A stretch of 64,000 bases of DNA from Pelagomonas calceolata. Taxonomy: Eukaryota > Sar > Pelagophyceae > Pelagomonadales > Pelagomonadaceae. Positions within the stretch are counted from its first letter, which is position 1; every line of letters starts with the position of its first letter. Location of the stretch: the NCBI GenBank assembly GCA_918797485.1, contig CAKKNE010000003.1:3906001-3970000 (forward strand), written 5' to 3'. Position numbers and translations under genes: made by a program. Below, piece after piece: positions 11,183-20,371 of the stretch. The notes beneath the pieces were generated by a model, which worked only from the letters and a program-made list of their open reading frames with translations, made no database searches and had not been told where the DNA came from.

Positions 11183-11293
11183 CGCGCGGGGACGAACGGG
11201 CAACTCGGAGAAGTATTATCTTACACGGGCGTGGGAAAGCAAGAGAGGGGATATAATGCACGTCTTCTTTGCGACTGGTGTAGACATGCGACT

Positions 11294-11817
11294 TCAGTCT
11301 TTGTAGCCGCCGCAGTCGCCGCCGCCTTGTTCACAAGCCGCTTTCGAGTTATCGGGGTTCTTGCACAAGTCGGACGTCGGGTCTTTGCAATTAGCGTCCT
11401 GACCAGAGCACGTCCAGCCCAACTCGTAAATGCACTTGCACGCGCAGCCCGAGATGCTCTGCGTTTGCGAGATAGTGCACCCACCCGGATGATAGTCACA
11501 ATCACAGTGCACGGGGGTCTCGAACGGATGACGCCCACCTTGTCTGGTACAATCTCCATCTAGGACGAGCTCCGTGGCCGTGGAACCGCGGAGGCCGGGC
11601 GACGGCGCGCCGGGCGTGGCCGTGACGGCGAGCACGCCTGCGCCGTACATAAGGTGACCCGCGCGTCCCGGAGATCGAGAAATTCTACGCAGGAGCGGTT
11701 GCCGAGGACGAACGACGCGACGCCGGCGAACGCGAGGACCTTCCGGGACAGGGGCTTGGACTTGAGCATGGTCTGCTCGGACGTCGCTTCGGTGGAGATC
11801 GTGCTGTACGAGGCCAT
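11294..11817 (-). CDS. Small Cys-rich, membrane-anchored or secreted protein (152 aa, one intron)
   Basis: Coding is complement(join(11294..11637, 11703..11817)). Exon 1 gives a short cytosolic-type leader, then a hydrophobic stretch (KVLAFAGVASFVLG) that continues into exon 2 as VLAVTATPGAP, forming one transmembrane or signal-anchor segment across the splice. The last 75 residues carry about 12 cysteines (CDCDYHPGGC, CACKCIYELGWTC, CKDPTSDLC, CGGY), suggesting a disulfide-rich extracellular domain. The family is not recognised. The intron needs a GC donor to restore the frame. The gene lies tail-to-head upstream of the ARM gene promoter and is followed upstream by a MITE-like element. Confidence 0.65.
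11638..11702 (-). other. 65-bp GC-AG intron
   Basis: Donor GCAACC, acceptor GGCGCAG, length 2 mod 3 as the frames require. No GT donor gives the right phase. Its ends (CTGCGTAG near the donor, CGGCGCAG at the acceptor) resemble introner TIRs, but the hairpin core is absent. Confidence 0.6.
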
Positions 11818-12464
11818 CTTGTAGGCCTGCGTCGTAGCAATTGATGGCTGAGAGCATTTTGTGGAGTAAATGCACTCAAGTGGTCGCTGTCGTGGAGGGT
11901 TGGAGGGTTGGAGAGGGTCGCGGAGGTATAGGTGGAGGTATAGGGGTGGTGGAGGTACGCACGAGCGCGCTGTGTGCTGATTGCTGATTTGCAGAAGCCA
12001 GGGCCCTTGCATACACAGACGCTCGCATACCTCCGTATGCGCCGCATGCAGGCGCGTATTTGGTGTTTTTCTAGGACCCTTACCATCGTAATTTTTGTGG
12101 GTCTGGGGGCGTTTTCTTGCTGGGGGGTATACCCTAGTTGAAGGTCGATGTTGAACTTGAACCATTTACCCCCCTACTACGGCCCACGTATGCAGACGCG
12201 CATGCGGGAGCGATCTCAGAAGTACGCATGTAGGGGTACGAGTTTGGACATACGTGCGTATGCAAGGGCCCTGGCAGAAGCTGGTGCTCTGAGCTCTCTT
12301 TGTGCTAGAGCTCTCCTATTTTTTTAGACGCAACATGCCTAAAAAGAAGCGTCGCGCGCATCTTACGTAAGACTGTGAGTGTATGATAGGCTACTACCCG
12401 GGCGCGTCGCGGGAAGGTGCGGCGCGTGCACACGTTTGTCATAAGCAAGATATATGTACACAAA
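11818..12464. other. Intergenic region holding a MITE-like element
   Basis: No protein gene is supported. The stretch contains purine/pyrimidine-skewed sequence (GGTGGAGGTATAG-type repeats at 11895-11955), then the inverted-repeat element at 11997-12275, then AT-richer sequence with a TTACGTAA palindrome near 12363. Confidence 0.4.
11997..12275. mobile_element. MITE-like non-autonomous DNA element (279 bp)
   Basis: Perfect 17-bp terminal inverted repeats GCCAGGGCCCTTGCATA (11997-12013) and its reverse complement (12259-12275); extending to 21 bp gives one mismatch. The element is flanked by AGAA on both sides (11993-11996, 12276-12279), a probable 4-bp target duplication. It has no ORF, and its interior is rich in GTATGC/GCATAC words. 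The ends do not resemble the introner TIRs, so this is a separate family. Confidence 0.65.
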
Positions 12465-13908
12465 CTAGCCCCCGACGCACGCCTTCGCCCCTTCAGAACT
12501 CTCGACGTCGTAGAACGCGGAATGACAATGAGTCTCCAACAACGCGACGCCTTCGGGCCCCCGCACCGGTTGGGACTCGCCGTCGTCCCGCTTGATCCAG
12601 TAGAAGCCGTCCTGGGCCCCCAGATTCACGCAGATGGAGTAGCGGCCGCCGCTGTCGCCCTCGAACTCCGGCTCGGGATCGCCCCTTTCCTTCCGCGAGT
12701 GGAAGAGCATGACCGCGCCGAGCGCATAGACGACGGCGTTCGACGGGGGGACCTCCTTCTCTTTCAAAGCGCGGGGCTGGCCCGTTTCTCCATCAAAAAG
12801 CACCCGCGACGGTAAGGCGACTCGGTGGCGACTCAGACCAGCACCACTACTTCTCAAAATGATGACCCACAACAGGTGCGGCGCGGCCGCCGCGGGCACG
12901 GGCGTGAAGCGCGGGAAGGACTCGTGGAGGGCCGGGCCCGCGGTGCCGCACGTCGGGCAGCGCACGCGCGCGGGTCCGTCCGCGTTCGCTCGGTGCAGCG
13001 GCGCCGCCGGCGGCCGCGCCCGCAGCGCCCCGATGAGGTCCGAGCAGCGCTCGGCGGGAGCTTGTTGAATCCAGGCGGCGTCGTCGTCCTCGTGCAAGGC
13101 GTGGCCTGCGCGCGTAATGACTCTCTGACGGCCGCGTCGACGCCATCGACGCGACTTGAAATAACACACGGAGCCACGGACCACATTCCGGAAACGTGTA
13201 CCGGTCGAACCGCCCGCAGATGCCCACGAAGGACCGTCTCACTACATTCGCCGGCAAACAAGATAAGACCACGTGCGCCAGGCGGAACCAGTCGGCCGGC
13301 GAGTCGATATTTAAAGTTGTACCTGCCGCGCGAGCTGTCTCCGCGAGCTTCTGGCAGCAGACTGCTGTTTTATGCCTCACGATCGACGCGTCCGGGTCCC
13401 TCGACGCGCAATCTTGGTCCATGGCCTCGAAGAGACGTAACAAACCTTGTGTTGCCTTCCGCGCGCAGGGCGGGTCGGCGTTGTCCACGCCTCGCAGACC
13501 GGACGGGATTGAACCCTTCGTGGCGAGTGCATCATGTAAACCCCTTCGGAACGACGGATGGGCCCTATATAAAGCTTGCACGAGAGGAGGTAAAGGGTGG
13601 CCTCGTCGTCTCGTCGGGTGCGGCGCCCGCGGCGTCCGTCTCAGTAAACAGAACGGCGCCAGGGCACCTCGCAGGACATGCGCCGGCAGGCCGACGCGTC
13701 GCAAGCCGAGGCAGGCCGCTCCGTACTGCTCCACACTTAATGCGGTGTAGGGCTTCGGCGCCGTCGGGACTGGGGCGTCCTTGCGCGGCGCGTCGAGCCG
13801 TAGCCGCGAGATCTTGGCCTCGAGGGCGGCAGCCATGGCTTCTCTTTGGCTTTCTCTTTGGCTTTCTCTTTGGCTTCGCGCGCTTCGGCTACTGGCTGCA
13901 CGTCGCAA
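12465..13908 (-). CDS. Degenerate ubiquitin-specific-protease-like protein (about 455 aa)
   Basis: Coding is complement(join(12465..13105, 13182..13908)). The order recalls a USP domain: an N-terminal block (ACLGLRRVGLPAHVLRGALA) where the catalytic box GLxNLGNTCFMNS would stand; a CPTCG pair feeding PHLLWVIILRSSG (compare P.vLilhLkRF); then YALGAVMLFHSRK and GGRYSICVN (compare YxLxAVxxHxG...GHYxxYv), ending in FYWIKRDDGESQPV. The expected catalytic Cys is absent and the GHY histidine is Arg, so it is probably catalytically dead if the assignment is right. The start is uncertain: 13908 or 13836, either side of a 12-bp tandem repeat encoding SQRE units. Confidence 0.5.
13106..13181 (-). other. 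76-bp introner-type intron
   Basis: Donor GTCCGT, acceptor TTACGCGCAG. It contains TCGCGTCGATGGCGTCGACGC. Its length is 1 mod 3, as needed to join CG with HALHEDDD. Confidence 0.7.
13838..13876. repeat. 12-bp tandem repeat (about 3 copies)
   Basis: GGCTTTCTCTTT repeated head to tail at the 5' end of the USP-like gene. On the minus strand it encodes SQRE repeats if the longer start is used. Confidence 0.7.
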
Positions 13909-14081
13909 GGAGCTCTAATTCTTAGGTCCTCTTGCACGGCGGCTGCGTCGCGCGGGGCTCACGCTTGGCCGGGCCGCAGCGCGGCGACGTTTTTTTTCTA
14001 GTTAGTTATGCGAGGCGTGGCCGCGTGGGACCACTGGGGCTTTAGCTTCGCACGTAGGGCACGTCGGCCTCTGCCTTCATC

Positions 14082-14105
14082 CTAGTGCCTTACAGACCGC
14101 TAGCT
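14082..14105 (-). promoter_or_regulatory. Recurrent palindromic promoter motif, copy c
   Basis: CTAGTGCCTTACAGACCGCT then AGCT. It is located between the divergent USP-like and sulfotransferase/glycosyltransferase genes. One base differs from consensus in GTAAGACAC. Confidence 0.55.
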
Positions 14106-14303
14106 CACCCTGCATTATTTTTTTGTGAGGGCAGCCCTCTGGCCGGCCGACGCGCGCGGGGCCAGCTGCAGGTCGCAGAGCGCATCGCAAGAGGTCGCCT
14201 CTGGCGTGCCTCAACGCGCGCGCGTCGACAGACCGCGTCTCGGAGCGTCCAGAGGCCGCTGCGCACCAGCGGCGCCGGCACGCAGCCGCGGCGGAACGCA
14301 TCG

Positions 14304-16816
14304 ATGCGCGCAGCCATGCGGCTCCTCCTACTCTTACAAGCAGCAAGCACCTTGAACGTCTCCGTCGTGCCGTCCTACTTCCGCTCCCCGAAGGAGCGCA
14401 ACTTCTTTAGGAGATACGGCAAGTGGCAGATTGACGAGAGACGCTGCGACAGGTTCATTCGGAACCGCGCCTACGACAAGACGTGCCAGCGGCTGGACCC
14501 TAAACCAAATGAATTGCTCCCGTTGCTCGTGACAGGAGCTCCTGGAAGTGGCACGCGCGCGGTCTTCGAACTGGTCTATGCGATGTGCCACAAAGCTACC
14601 AGAGAGTGTCGTCAATATCCGGAGTTCAACACGACACTCGATGCTGCCGTAGTGCTCCAGCCGCACGGTTCACCAAAACCGCCCCGAGGGACGCCACCGA
14701 TCATCTTCGAAAACCCCTGCTGCGAGGTCTGCCACGAGGGCTACGGGGACATGGCTACGGTGTCCTCCGTGCACGCCGTGAACGAACAGACGATGGGCGT
14801 GCCTTACCCCTATACGGACGAGCGGAGCGGCTGGTGGCTGAAACGACAAATCGTGGACAAGTACGGCTACGCGAACGCGTTCACGCCTCGTTTCAGACGA
14901 GTTGTCCATCTGATCCGGTGTCCGTTGGCGAACATCCAGACCTTGCTGAAGTCGACGGCACCGCTCATGCGGTTCGTCGAGGCCTTCACGGCACCTAAAC
15001 TCGAAGCCAGATGTGTGGCGCACGCCTGTGATGCTGATTTCGCTTCCAGATTGGGGTGGGCGACGGCGGCGTACGTGGCCTGGGTCGAGCATATCGACCT
15101 CGTCGCGCACGAGACGCTGCGCATCGACGCCTTCGACGCGACGCATACGTGGGCCAGTCGCCTGGAGAAGGCGGAGATGCTTTGTGTCTTGGCGTTCTTG
15201 AATAAGAATCGGAAGCCGCACGGCTGCGGCGATCGGCGGCGGAAGCTCGCCGACGTCGAACTTGGAAAGAATAGGACGCGACCCCTGCCTTTATTAACTT
15301 TGAAACATCTGGAGGAGGCGACCTGGCCGTCGCAGATAGACGGACCCGCTACTGTTCAGAGACTCAAGGCCTTTTGCGCCAAGCATGGCTTCGAGGGCCC
15401 TTGTGCTGGTATTAGTGACTACAAAGCTGTCCACTGGGACCTCGACAACGATATGATAAAGGAGGGCCCGCTACCTCCGAAAAGAGTCAGTGAGGAGCCC
15501 ACGAAAATGACAATAGAAGCATGCCTCACGAGCGACGCGTGCTCGCCCTTCACGGCGTGCCCTTCAAAAGCCTCGAGGGACTGCCTCCGAGCGAGTGTGC
15601 CCTTCCGCACTCCTCTCAGAAGAATCTCGTGCTGCTTTCGCTGTTGCACACAGCACTGGCTCGACACGACGCGACTCGGACGGAACCTCGACGCGGCGGG
15701 CGCGGGCATGCTTCAAATCTCGGAAAGCGCTTCTGTCAGATACAGCAAGCCGAACCCGGACAGCGGGGACTTCGGGCTCGCGCCGCGGACGAACGTCCTC
15801 GCGCACCCGCACATGTTCGCGGCGGCGCGGAAATCTGGCACGTACGCCATCGAACAGTTCCACGCAGGTTCGCGGCCGTTGCTGACGTCCATGTGCACCC
15901 GATGACAGGGTGTAGAGTTGTGGACGAGAAGGACTTTGAGGCTTCCTACACACTGTTAGCAGCTTTATATCACGTCGATCCCAATATAGCCTTGCGCTCG
16001 GACGCTAGTCTGATGTCCTTCGACTTGGGCAACCAGTACAAGTGCCTGAAGAAGTTACGAGCATCTGTCAGTAAACAGAGAAGGCTCGTGACGGATTATT
16101 TTATGCCCGTGCGCTGGGCGCCCGAGAGCCCTTTGCAGCACTATTTGGCGTTGGGCCTCGCGAACAACGTCAAGGAAAGTGCCAATGCAAACACGCGGGA
16201 GCGCGTTATTGGTGTGAGAGGGCCTTCTTTATGGCAAGCGGCCCTCGAGCATCCGGCGTACGATCAATTGCCGACGGACGATCGGTTGCTGCTCTGTTGC
16301 TGCATGAACATCGACGAAAAACATCCTTTAAGATTGGAGCACTACCTCATCCTCAACAAGCATCCCGAGTTCGCCTGCGCGGCACGAGAAAAAAAACACC
16401 TCGGAGAACCGATCACGGACCCGCGCGAACATGCGATCGAAAATGACATAAATTTGATGCTCAACGGGCGGTACGGGACGCTCACGAGCATGCTCGGGAA
16501 TTTTGATGCCCACTTACCGGTGCTGATGAGAGGTTCAAGGTTTGTTTTCAGCCCGAACGGGGTCGGCGAGCAGTGCTACCGCGAGTACGAGGCCTTGGTT
16601 GCGGGGACGTATCCGCTGGTCGACGCTACTGCGAATCGGCACCGCAACGCCATCCTGGACTTGTTGCCGGTCGTGCGCGTGGAGGACTGGTCCACGGTCA
16701 CGCCCTCATTCTTACGGGCGAAGGGCCGGGAGCTTGATGGAAAGGACTACGACGTTTCCATACTATATTTGCCGTACTGGTACGACCTGCTGCTGACGGC
16801 GCTGGAGCTCGCGTAA
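14304..16816 (+). CDS. Two-domain sulfotransferase-like / exostosin-like glycosyltransferase (819 aa)
   Basis: Coding is join(14304..15814, 15868..16816). The signal peptide MRAAMRLLLLLQAASTLN sets the start. The N-terminal half has a PAPS-binding-type P-loop, LLVTGAPGSGTRAVFEL (about residue 75), and a 3'-phosphate-type strand RVVHLIRCPLANIQTL (about residue 199), so it is sulfotransferase-like. A Cys-rich linker follows. The C-terminal half is exostosin-like: MRGSRFVFSPNGVGEQCYRE with YEALVAGTYPLVD, the acidic nucleotide-sugar binding end of a GT-B fold. A 53-bp introner-derived intron links the two halves. It probably modifies extracellular glycans in the Golgi. The fusion is unusual. Confidence 0.65.
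15823..15867 (+). mobile_element. 45-bp minimal introner element (intron 15815-15867)
   Basis: The element is CGGCGCGGAAATCTGG...CAGTTCCACGCAG with imperfect TIRs, flanked by a perfect 8-bp TSD GTTCGCGG (15815-15822 and 15868-15875). The GT of the upstream TSD is the donor and CACGCAG is the acceptor. Removing 53 bp restores HMFAAVADV in frame. It retains TACGCCATCGA from the family core. Confidence 0.8.
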
Positions 16817-17277
16817 CATTGTTGTGTGTTTCTTGGTCTTCTGTTCCTTCCTTACGAGCTAGGCCGCCTAGCTACCCGGCCGCCGCGGGGCTGTTAGTCT
16901 CACAGAAACTAGTGCGCGTCTCTCGTACGAGCAGACTTCCCGGCAGAAGCGCCTCGGCACACCCCTCCCGAACCATCACGCGCAGTCTCGCGTATGTTGT
17001 TACGGTGCAGACTCGCTGAGGCTGAGGCTACTCGCTTGCTAGTGTCTTACTGACGCTAGCTAGCCAATTTGCACGCAAGCGCATGCAGTCGTAACAGCCG
17101 CGTTGCAGCCATAACTTTCGCATAGTTGCGCTTCCTGGGCGTGTGTTCTCCGGCGCCAGACTCCGCATTGGTCGCGTACTGGACAGTGGCATCACACCTG
17201 CAGCCTGCAGCTGTAGTGCCGCGAGCGCCGAGCCCCGCGCGAGCCTGGGACAACTCAGCACGCCCCGCGTCGGACGC
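16817..17277. other. Intergenic / 5' region upstream of the RING gene
   Basis: No gene is seen except a possible N-terminal extension of the RING protein from 17143. It holds promoter motif copy d at 17039-17060. Confidence 0.4.
17039..17060 (-). promoter_or_regulatory. Recurrent palindromic promoter motif, copy d
   Basis: CTAGTGTCTTACTGACGCTA then GC, in the gap upstream of the RING-finger gene. The spacer is 2 bp shorter than in the other copies. Confidence 0.55.
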
Positions 17278-17667
17278 ATGGGCCGCGGCGACGCCGCAAC
17301 GGGCCCGCTCGGCGCGCTGCCGGGGCTCACGTGGGACCCGGCAAGGGAGCGGTACTTCGCGGGAGCCGCCGCCGCCGCGCCGGCGCCGCCGGCGGCACCG
17401 GCGGCACCAATCACATACGAGGCCGTCGCCGCGTGGCCCGCGGCCGCGCGCGTCGTGGAGACGCTTCCCGGCGCGGCTTCAAGTGAAGACGCGTGCCCGG
17501 TGTGCCTCGAGGCGCTCTCGTCGAAAGTCGTGGCGCTGCCCTGCGGCCACCGGCTCCACCGGCGCTGCGCCGATCCGTGGCTGAGGCGGCGGGGGTCCTG
17601 CCCGGCCTGCCGGCGCGGCGTCGACCGCGCGCTGGAAACCGCGGCGCGGGCGGCGGCGCCGGCGTGA
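17278..17667 (+). CDS. RING-finger protein, probable E3 ubiquitin ligase (129 aa)
   Basis: A C-terminal RING-H2 type finger is complete: CPVCLEALSSKVVALPCGHR, LHRRC and GSCPACR, supplying the C3-H-H/C-C-C ligands. The N-terminus has GLTWDPARERYFAG and an Ala/Pro-rich linker. I use the ATG at 17278. An in-frame ATG at 17143 would add 45 unremarkable residues. RING proteins recruit E2 enzymes, but nothing here identifies a substrate. Confidence 0.75.
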   Translation: MGRGDAATGPLGALPGLTWDPARERYFAGAAAAAPAPPAAPAAPITYEAVAAWPAAARVVETLPGAASSEDACPVCLEALSSKVVALPCGHRLHRRCADPWLRRRGSCPACRRGVDRALETAARAAAPA

Positions 17668-17901
17668 CGTCGTGTAAGGGTTGTGTGTCGTGTCATCCAT
17701 GGCGGCCACTCGACGCGCGTGCGGGTTTGGAGCTTTGCGGATCCGGGGCATCCGCATGGTTTTTTGGCTTTCAGCTTCTGCCCTGGGATCCGCGCGGCAG
17801 CGTCGCAACATCCGTCGGGCCCGAATAGTGCAGCTGCGGCGCTTCCTCGGCTGCCCCAGCCTGTGCTACCCATTTGTTGTTGCTCGGAGCGGTAAGTAAG
17901 A

Positions 17902-19278
17902 ATGGCGGCGGTGGCGGCCGAGGCGAACGGCGAGCCACTCTTTGGGCAGGTCGTGGGGCAGCTGGAGCCCAGCCCGCTCATGGACGAGCGAGTGTTGCGC
18001 CGGTTGTGCGGCATGCTGGGCGTGCCCGCGGCGGGCTCGCTCGCCGACCAGGCCGCGGCCTGCCGCGCGGCGCTGCTCGGCGGGGAGCCGGAGCCGGCGG
18101 CGGTCGCGCCGCGGGGTCAGGCAATGGAGCGCGCCTACGAGGGAACGGCACGCGGCTCCGTTGAGTCCCTCGGGCGCTGGAACGAGAAAGGCGACGACCG
18201 CGCGATGCCCGTCAAGCTTAAAGCTGAGACTCTGAGAGAGAAAAAAAACATGGTCCGAGTTGGCTTCGGCAAGCTCGTCGACGAGCTCGTACAGACTAAA
18301 GGCGCTTCAAGCGGCATTCTCGCGATCAGCAACTGGAAAAAGATGCGCGGGCCCCATGAAGTTACGGTTTCGGGAGTTTCCTGGTCCGCCAGCCCGGACG
18401 ACGTGAGCTACCAGCGGCACGGCTTTGTTGGGATGGAGTCTGGCCAGCGCCAGAATATCCGCTTCCCCGACTTCGAGGGCGTCGTCGACGATTTTGGAGA
18501 AGAAGACCAGATTGCGGTCTACCGCGTCACGCTGCCGAGCGGAGGCCTCCGAGGAAAATGGGCCGGTCGCCCGCCGCCGCCCGCGCCGGAGGACCTCTAC
18601 ACCGGCCCGCGGAGCGACGGGCTGCTGAGCACGGAGGAGATCAGCGGCGAGTATTCGGCCGCTTGTATATGTGCTGGTTGTCCATGGATATGCAACTCGA
18701 TGACCGTGGTGCCGCTCGGGCCCGATATGATCGAGACGTGGCGTACGTGCTGTCTATTTTGTCCTCCTTTTATCGGGCCGATAGTAGCAGGCGGGGTCCA
18801 GACGCGCAACCCGGGCACCAATACGTTTCGCGACCCGCATCCGAGCAAAATCGTGACGTTCTCGGCCGACGGCACGGCCCGGGCCACACAAGGATGCGGT
18901 AACTTTAAAAAACGCCGGACCTCGCAGAAACGGACCTTCCAAAAGGTCGATGCGAGGGACCTCGCGGGCAACTGGCGCGGCTGCTTTTGCCATCCGCTGG
19001 TGTATTCTTGGCCGTTTTCGCCCGTTTTCTGCACTACGAAGACGGCGCTCAACGAGGACCAGTACGAGGAGTCGGGTCGCTGTTGTTTTCTGTGTTTGCC
19101 GATTCCCATTTCCGGAACGCACACGCGGGTATACGTGAACGGCCACCCGACGAATGGGTTCGACAGCACTAATTGTTGCGGTGCCCCCGATTTCCACTGG
19201 CATCGCGACCCCGGCTGCGCCGCCCAGAATCCCGGGTCAAATGCCGGGTCATTCATCTTCGCGAAGAAGGTCGGCTAG
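17902..19278 (+). CDS. Unknown protein with two Cys-rich beta modules (458 aa)
   Basis: I do not recognise this protein. The N-terminal 170 residues are helical and charged. The C-terminal half has two related Cys/Trp-rich modules of about 90 residues, each opening with a short G-[YN]-[SW] strand and followed by paired cysteines: ISGEYSAACICAGCPWIC with TCCLFCPPFIGP, and LAGNWRGCFCHPLVYSW with CCFLCLPIPISGTHT. Both look like small lipocalin-like or beta-sandwich units with membrane-active aromatic/proline loops. No signal peptide is seen. The gene is uninterrupted and the codon use matches its neighbours. Confidence 0.7.
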   Translation: MAAVAAEANGEPLFGQVVGQLEPSPLMDERVLRRLCGMLGVPAAGSLADQAAACRAALLGGEPEPAAVAPRGQAMERAYEGTARGSVESLGRWNEKGDDRAMPVKLKAETLREKKNMVRVGFGKLVDELVQTKGASSGILAISNWKKMRGPHEVTVSGVSWSASPDDVSYQRHGFVGMESGQRQNIRFPDFEGVVDDFGEEDQIAVYRVTLPSGGLRGKWAGRPPPPAPEDLYTGPRSDGLLSTEEISGEYSAACICAGCPWICNSMTVVPLGPDMIETWRTCCLFCPPFIGPIVAGGVQTRNPGTNTFRDPHPSKIVTFSADGTARATQGCGNFKKRRTSQKRTFQKVDARDLAGNWRGCFCHPLVYSWPFSPVFCTTKTALNEDQYEESGRCCFLCLPIPISGTHTRVYVNGHPTNGFDSTNCCGAPDFHWHRDPGCAAQNPGSNAGSFIFAKKVG

Positions 19279-19302
19279 TCCAGACACACCTAATAAGATT
19301 AA

Positions 19303-20112
19303 TTAACTCGTCGCCTCCGCGAAGAACGCCGCCGACGCGAGCTGCACGCGGACGCGCGCGAGGTCGTAGTCGTGCGCGCCCTCGACGAGGCCCCACCGCT
19401 CGATATTCGCCGTCTCCTCGACGCGCGCCGCGGCCTCGGCCCCCTCGGCGTCGATTTCACAGTCGAGGAGCGCCAGACCAATCGCGATCGACTTGCTCTC
19501 GAAGGTCGCCGCCTGCAGCGCGGCGAGGTGGTAGTTTGATAGGGCCGCGCAGGCTGTCGTCAAGGCGTCGAGAGCCTCGGGCGGCGTCGGCGGCGCCCGC
19601 AACGCGCCGGGCGCGCCTCGTATCAACTCAGCGCCGTGCTTTTCACGGAGCCACGCGAGGATGGGTTCGTGGTATTTGTCCTGGCGCCGGCGCACCTCGG
19701 GCTCGCGCGCCGCGTCGGCGACGAAGCGGCACGTGTCCGTGGCCGCGTACGCCAAGATATTTTTTTCCGTCTGGTCCCGCTCCTTCGGGATCTGGTCGAT
19801 TGCGGTGGACGCGAGGGCCATGAGCGGCATGGCCGCCGGCTCGATCTTGTCGGTTTGGGCGTCCCATTCCGCAGCGATGGCGAGCGCGAGGCGCTCCGTC
19901 GGGAGGCGCAGCGCCTGGCCCGCGGGCGTCGGCAGCGGCCGCGCGTCGAGGGTCACGCGCCAGGCGGCGCCGTCCCTCTCGATACTAGTATGCTTGTAGA
20001 AGCGCGGGCGCGAGGCGGCGCCGCGGCGCTGGCGTACCGTGGCTGGCCGGCTGCGGAGGCAGCAGCGCTGCATTTCACTTGTTGGGCCCCTTCGCCGGCC
20101 GCACGTTGCCAC
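19303..20112 (-). CDS. ATP12: Mitochondrial F1-ATPase assembly chaperone ATP12 (ATPAF2)
   Basis: Family hallmarks are clear: RFYKHTSIER, WRVTLDARPLPTPAGQALRL, then LAIAAEWDAQTDKIEPAAMP, and the helical C-terminus with LSNYHLAALQAAT. ATP12 binds the F1 alpha subunit in the mitochondrial matrix and prevents its aggregation before assembly of the catalytic core. The leader after the second Met (MQRCCLRSRPATVRQRRGA, from 20073) is rich in Arg and lacks acids, as a matrix-targeting presequence should, so 20073 may be the true start. The length of about 256-269 aa fits. The gene is divergent from the DHQ-SDH gene, with promoter motif copy e between them. Confidence 0.9.
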   Translation of the reverse strand: MATCGRRRGPTSEMQRCCLRSRPATVRQRRGAASRPRFYKHTSIERDGAAWRVTLDARPLPTPAGQALRLPTERLALAIAAEWDAQTDKIEPAAMPLMALASTAIDQIPKERDQTEKNILAYAATDTCRFVADAAREPEVRRRQDKYHEPILAWLREKHGAELIRGAPGALRAPPTPPEALDALTTACAALSNYHLAALQAATFESKSIAIGLALLDCEIDAEGAEAAARVEETANIERWGLVEGAHDYDLARVRVQLASAAFFAEATS

Positions 20113-20206
20113 TGCTGGTTTTTCGTGAGTAATAACTCAAATTACAGCAGCCGGCGGGTGACTTTAGCAGCGAGAGCGTCCAAAAAGCTGCGAAGGCCGC
20201 ACATAA

Positions 20207-20230
20207 TGCTAGCGTCCGGTAAGACACTAG
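20207..20230 (+). promoter_or_regulatory. Recurrent palindromic promoter motif, copy e
   Basis: TGCTAGCGTCCGGTAAGACA then CTAG, between the divergent ATP12 and DHQ-SDH genes, about 142 bp upstream of the ATG at 20372. Confidence 0.6.
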
Positions 20231-20371
20231 CAAGAAGCCCTGAGGAGGAGGCAATTGAAGGCTGCTGCAGTGCCCTGGTAGAGCGCTAGCAAGTTGCAAC
20301 GTGTGTCCAAAAGCTCTCTCTCGGACGACCCCGCCATCCCGCGCTGCATTCGCGCCACTGCAGCAAAGCTG

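Noticed and set aside
13498-13520. GGGTTCAATCCC on the minus strand, tRNA T-arm-like
   Set aside because: It lies within the coding frame of the USP-like gene and lacks the rest of a tRNA.
12465-13925. Long plus-strand frame over the USP-like gene
   Set aside because: It has low-complexity Arg-rich translation and no domain; the minus strand has the supported exons.
15868-15905. TGA ending the sulfotransferase-like frame at 15905
   Set aside because: It is read only if the 53-bp introner intron is retained; splicing moves the frame past it.
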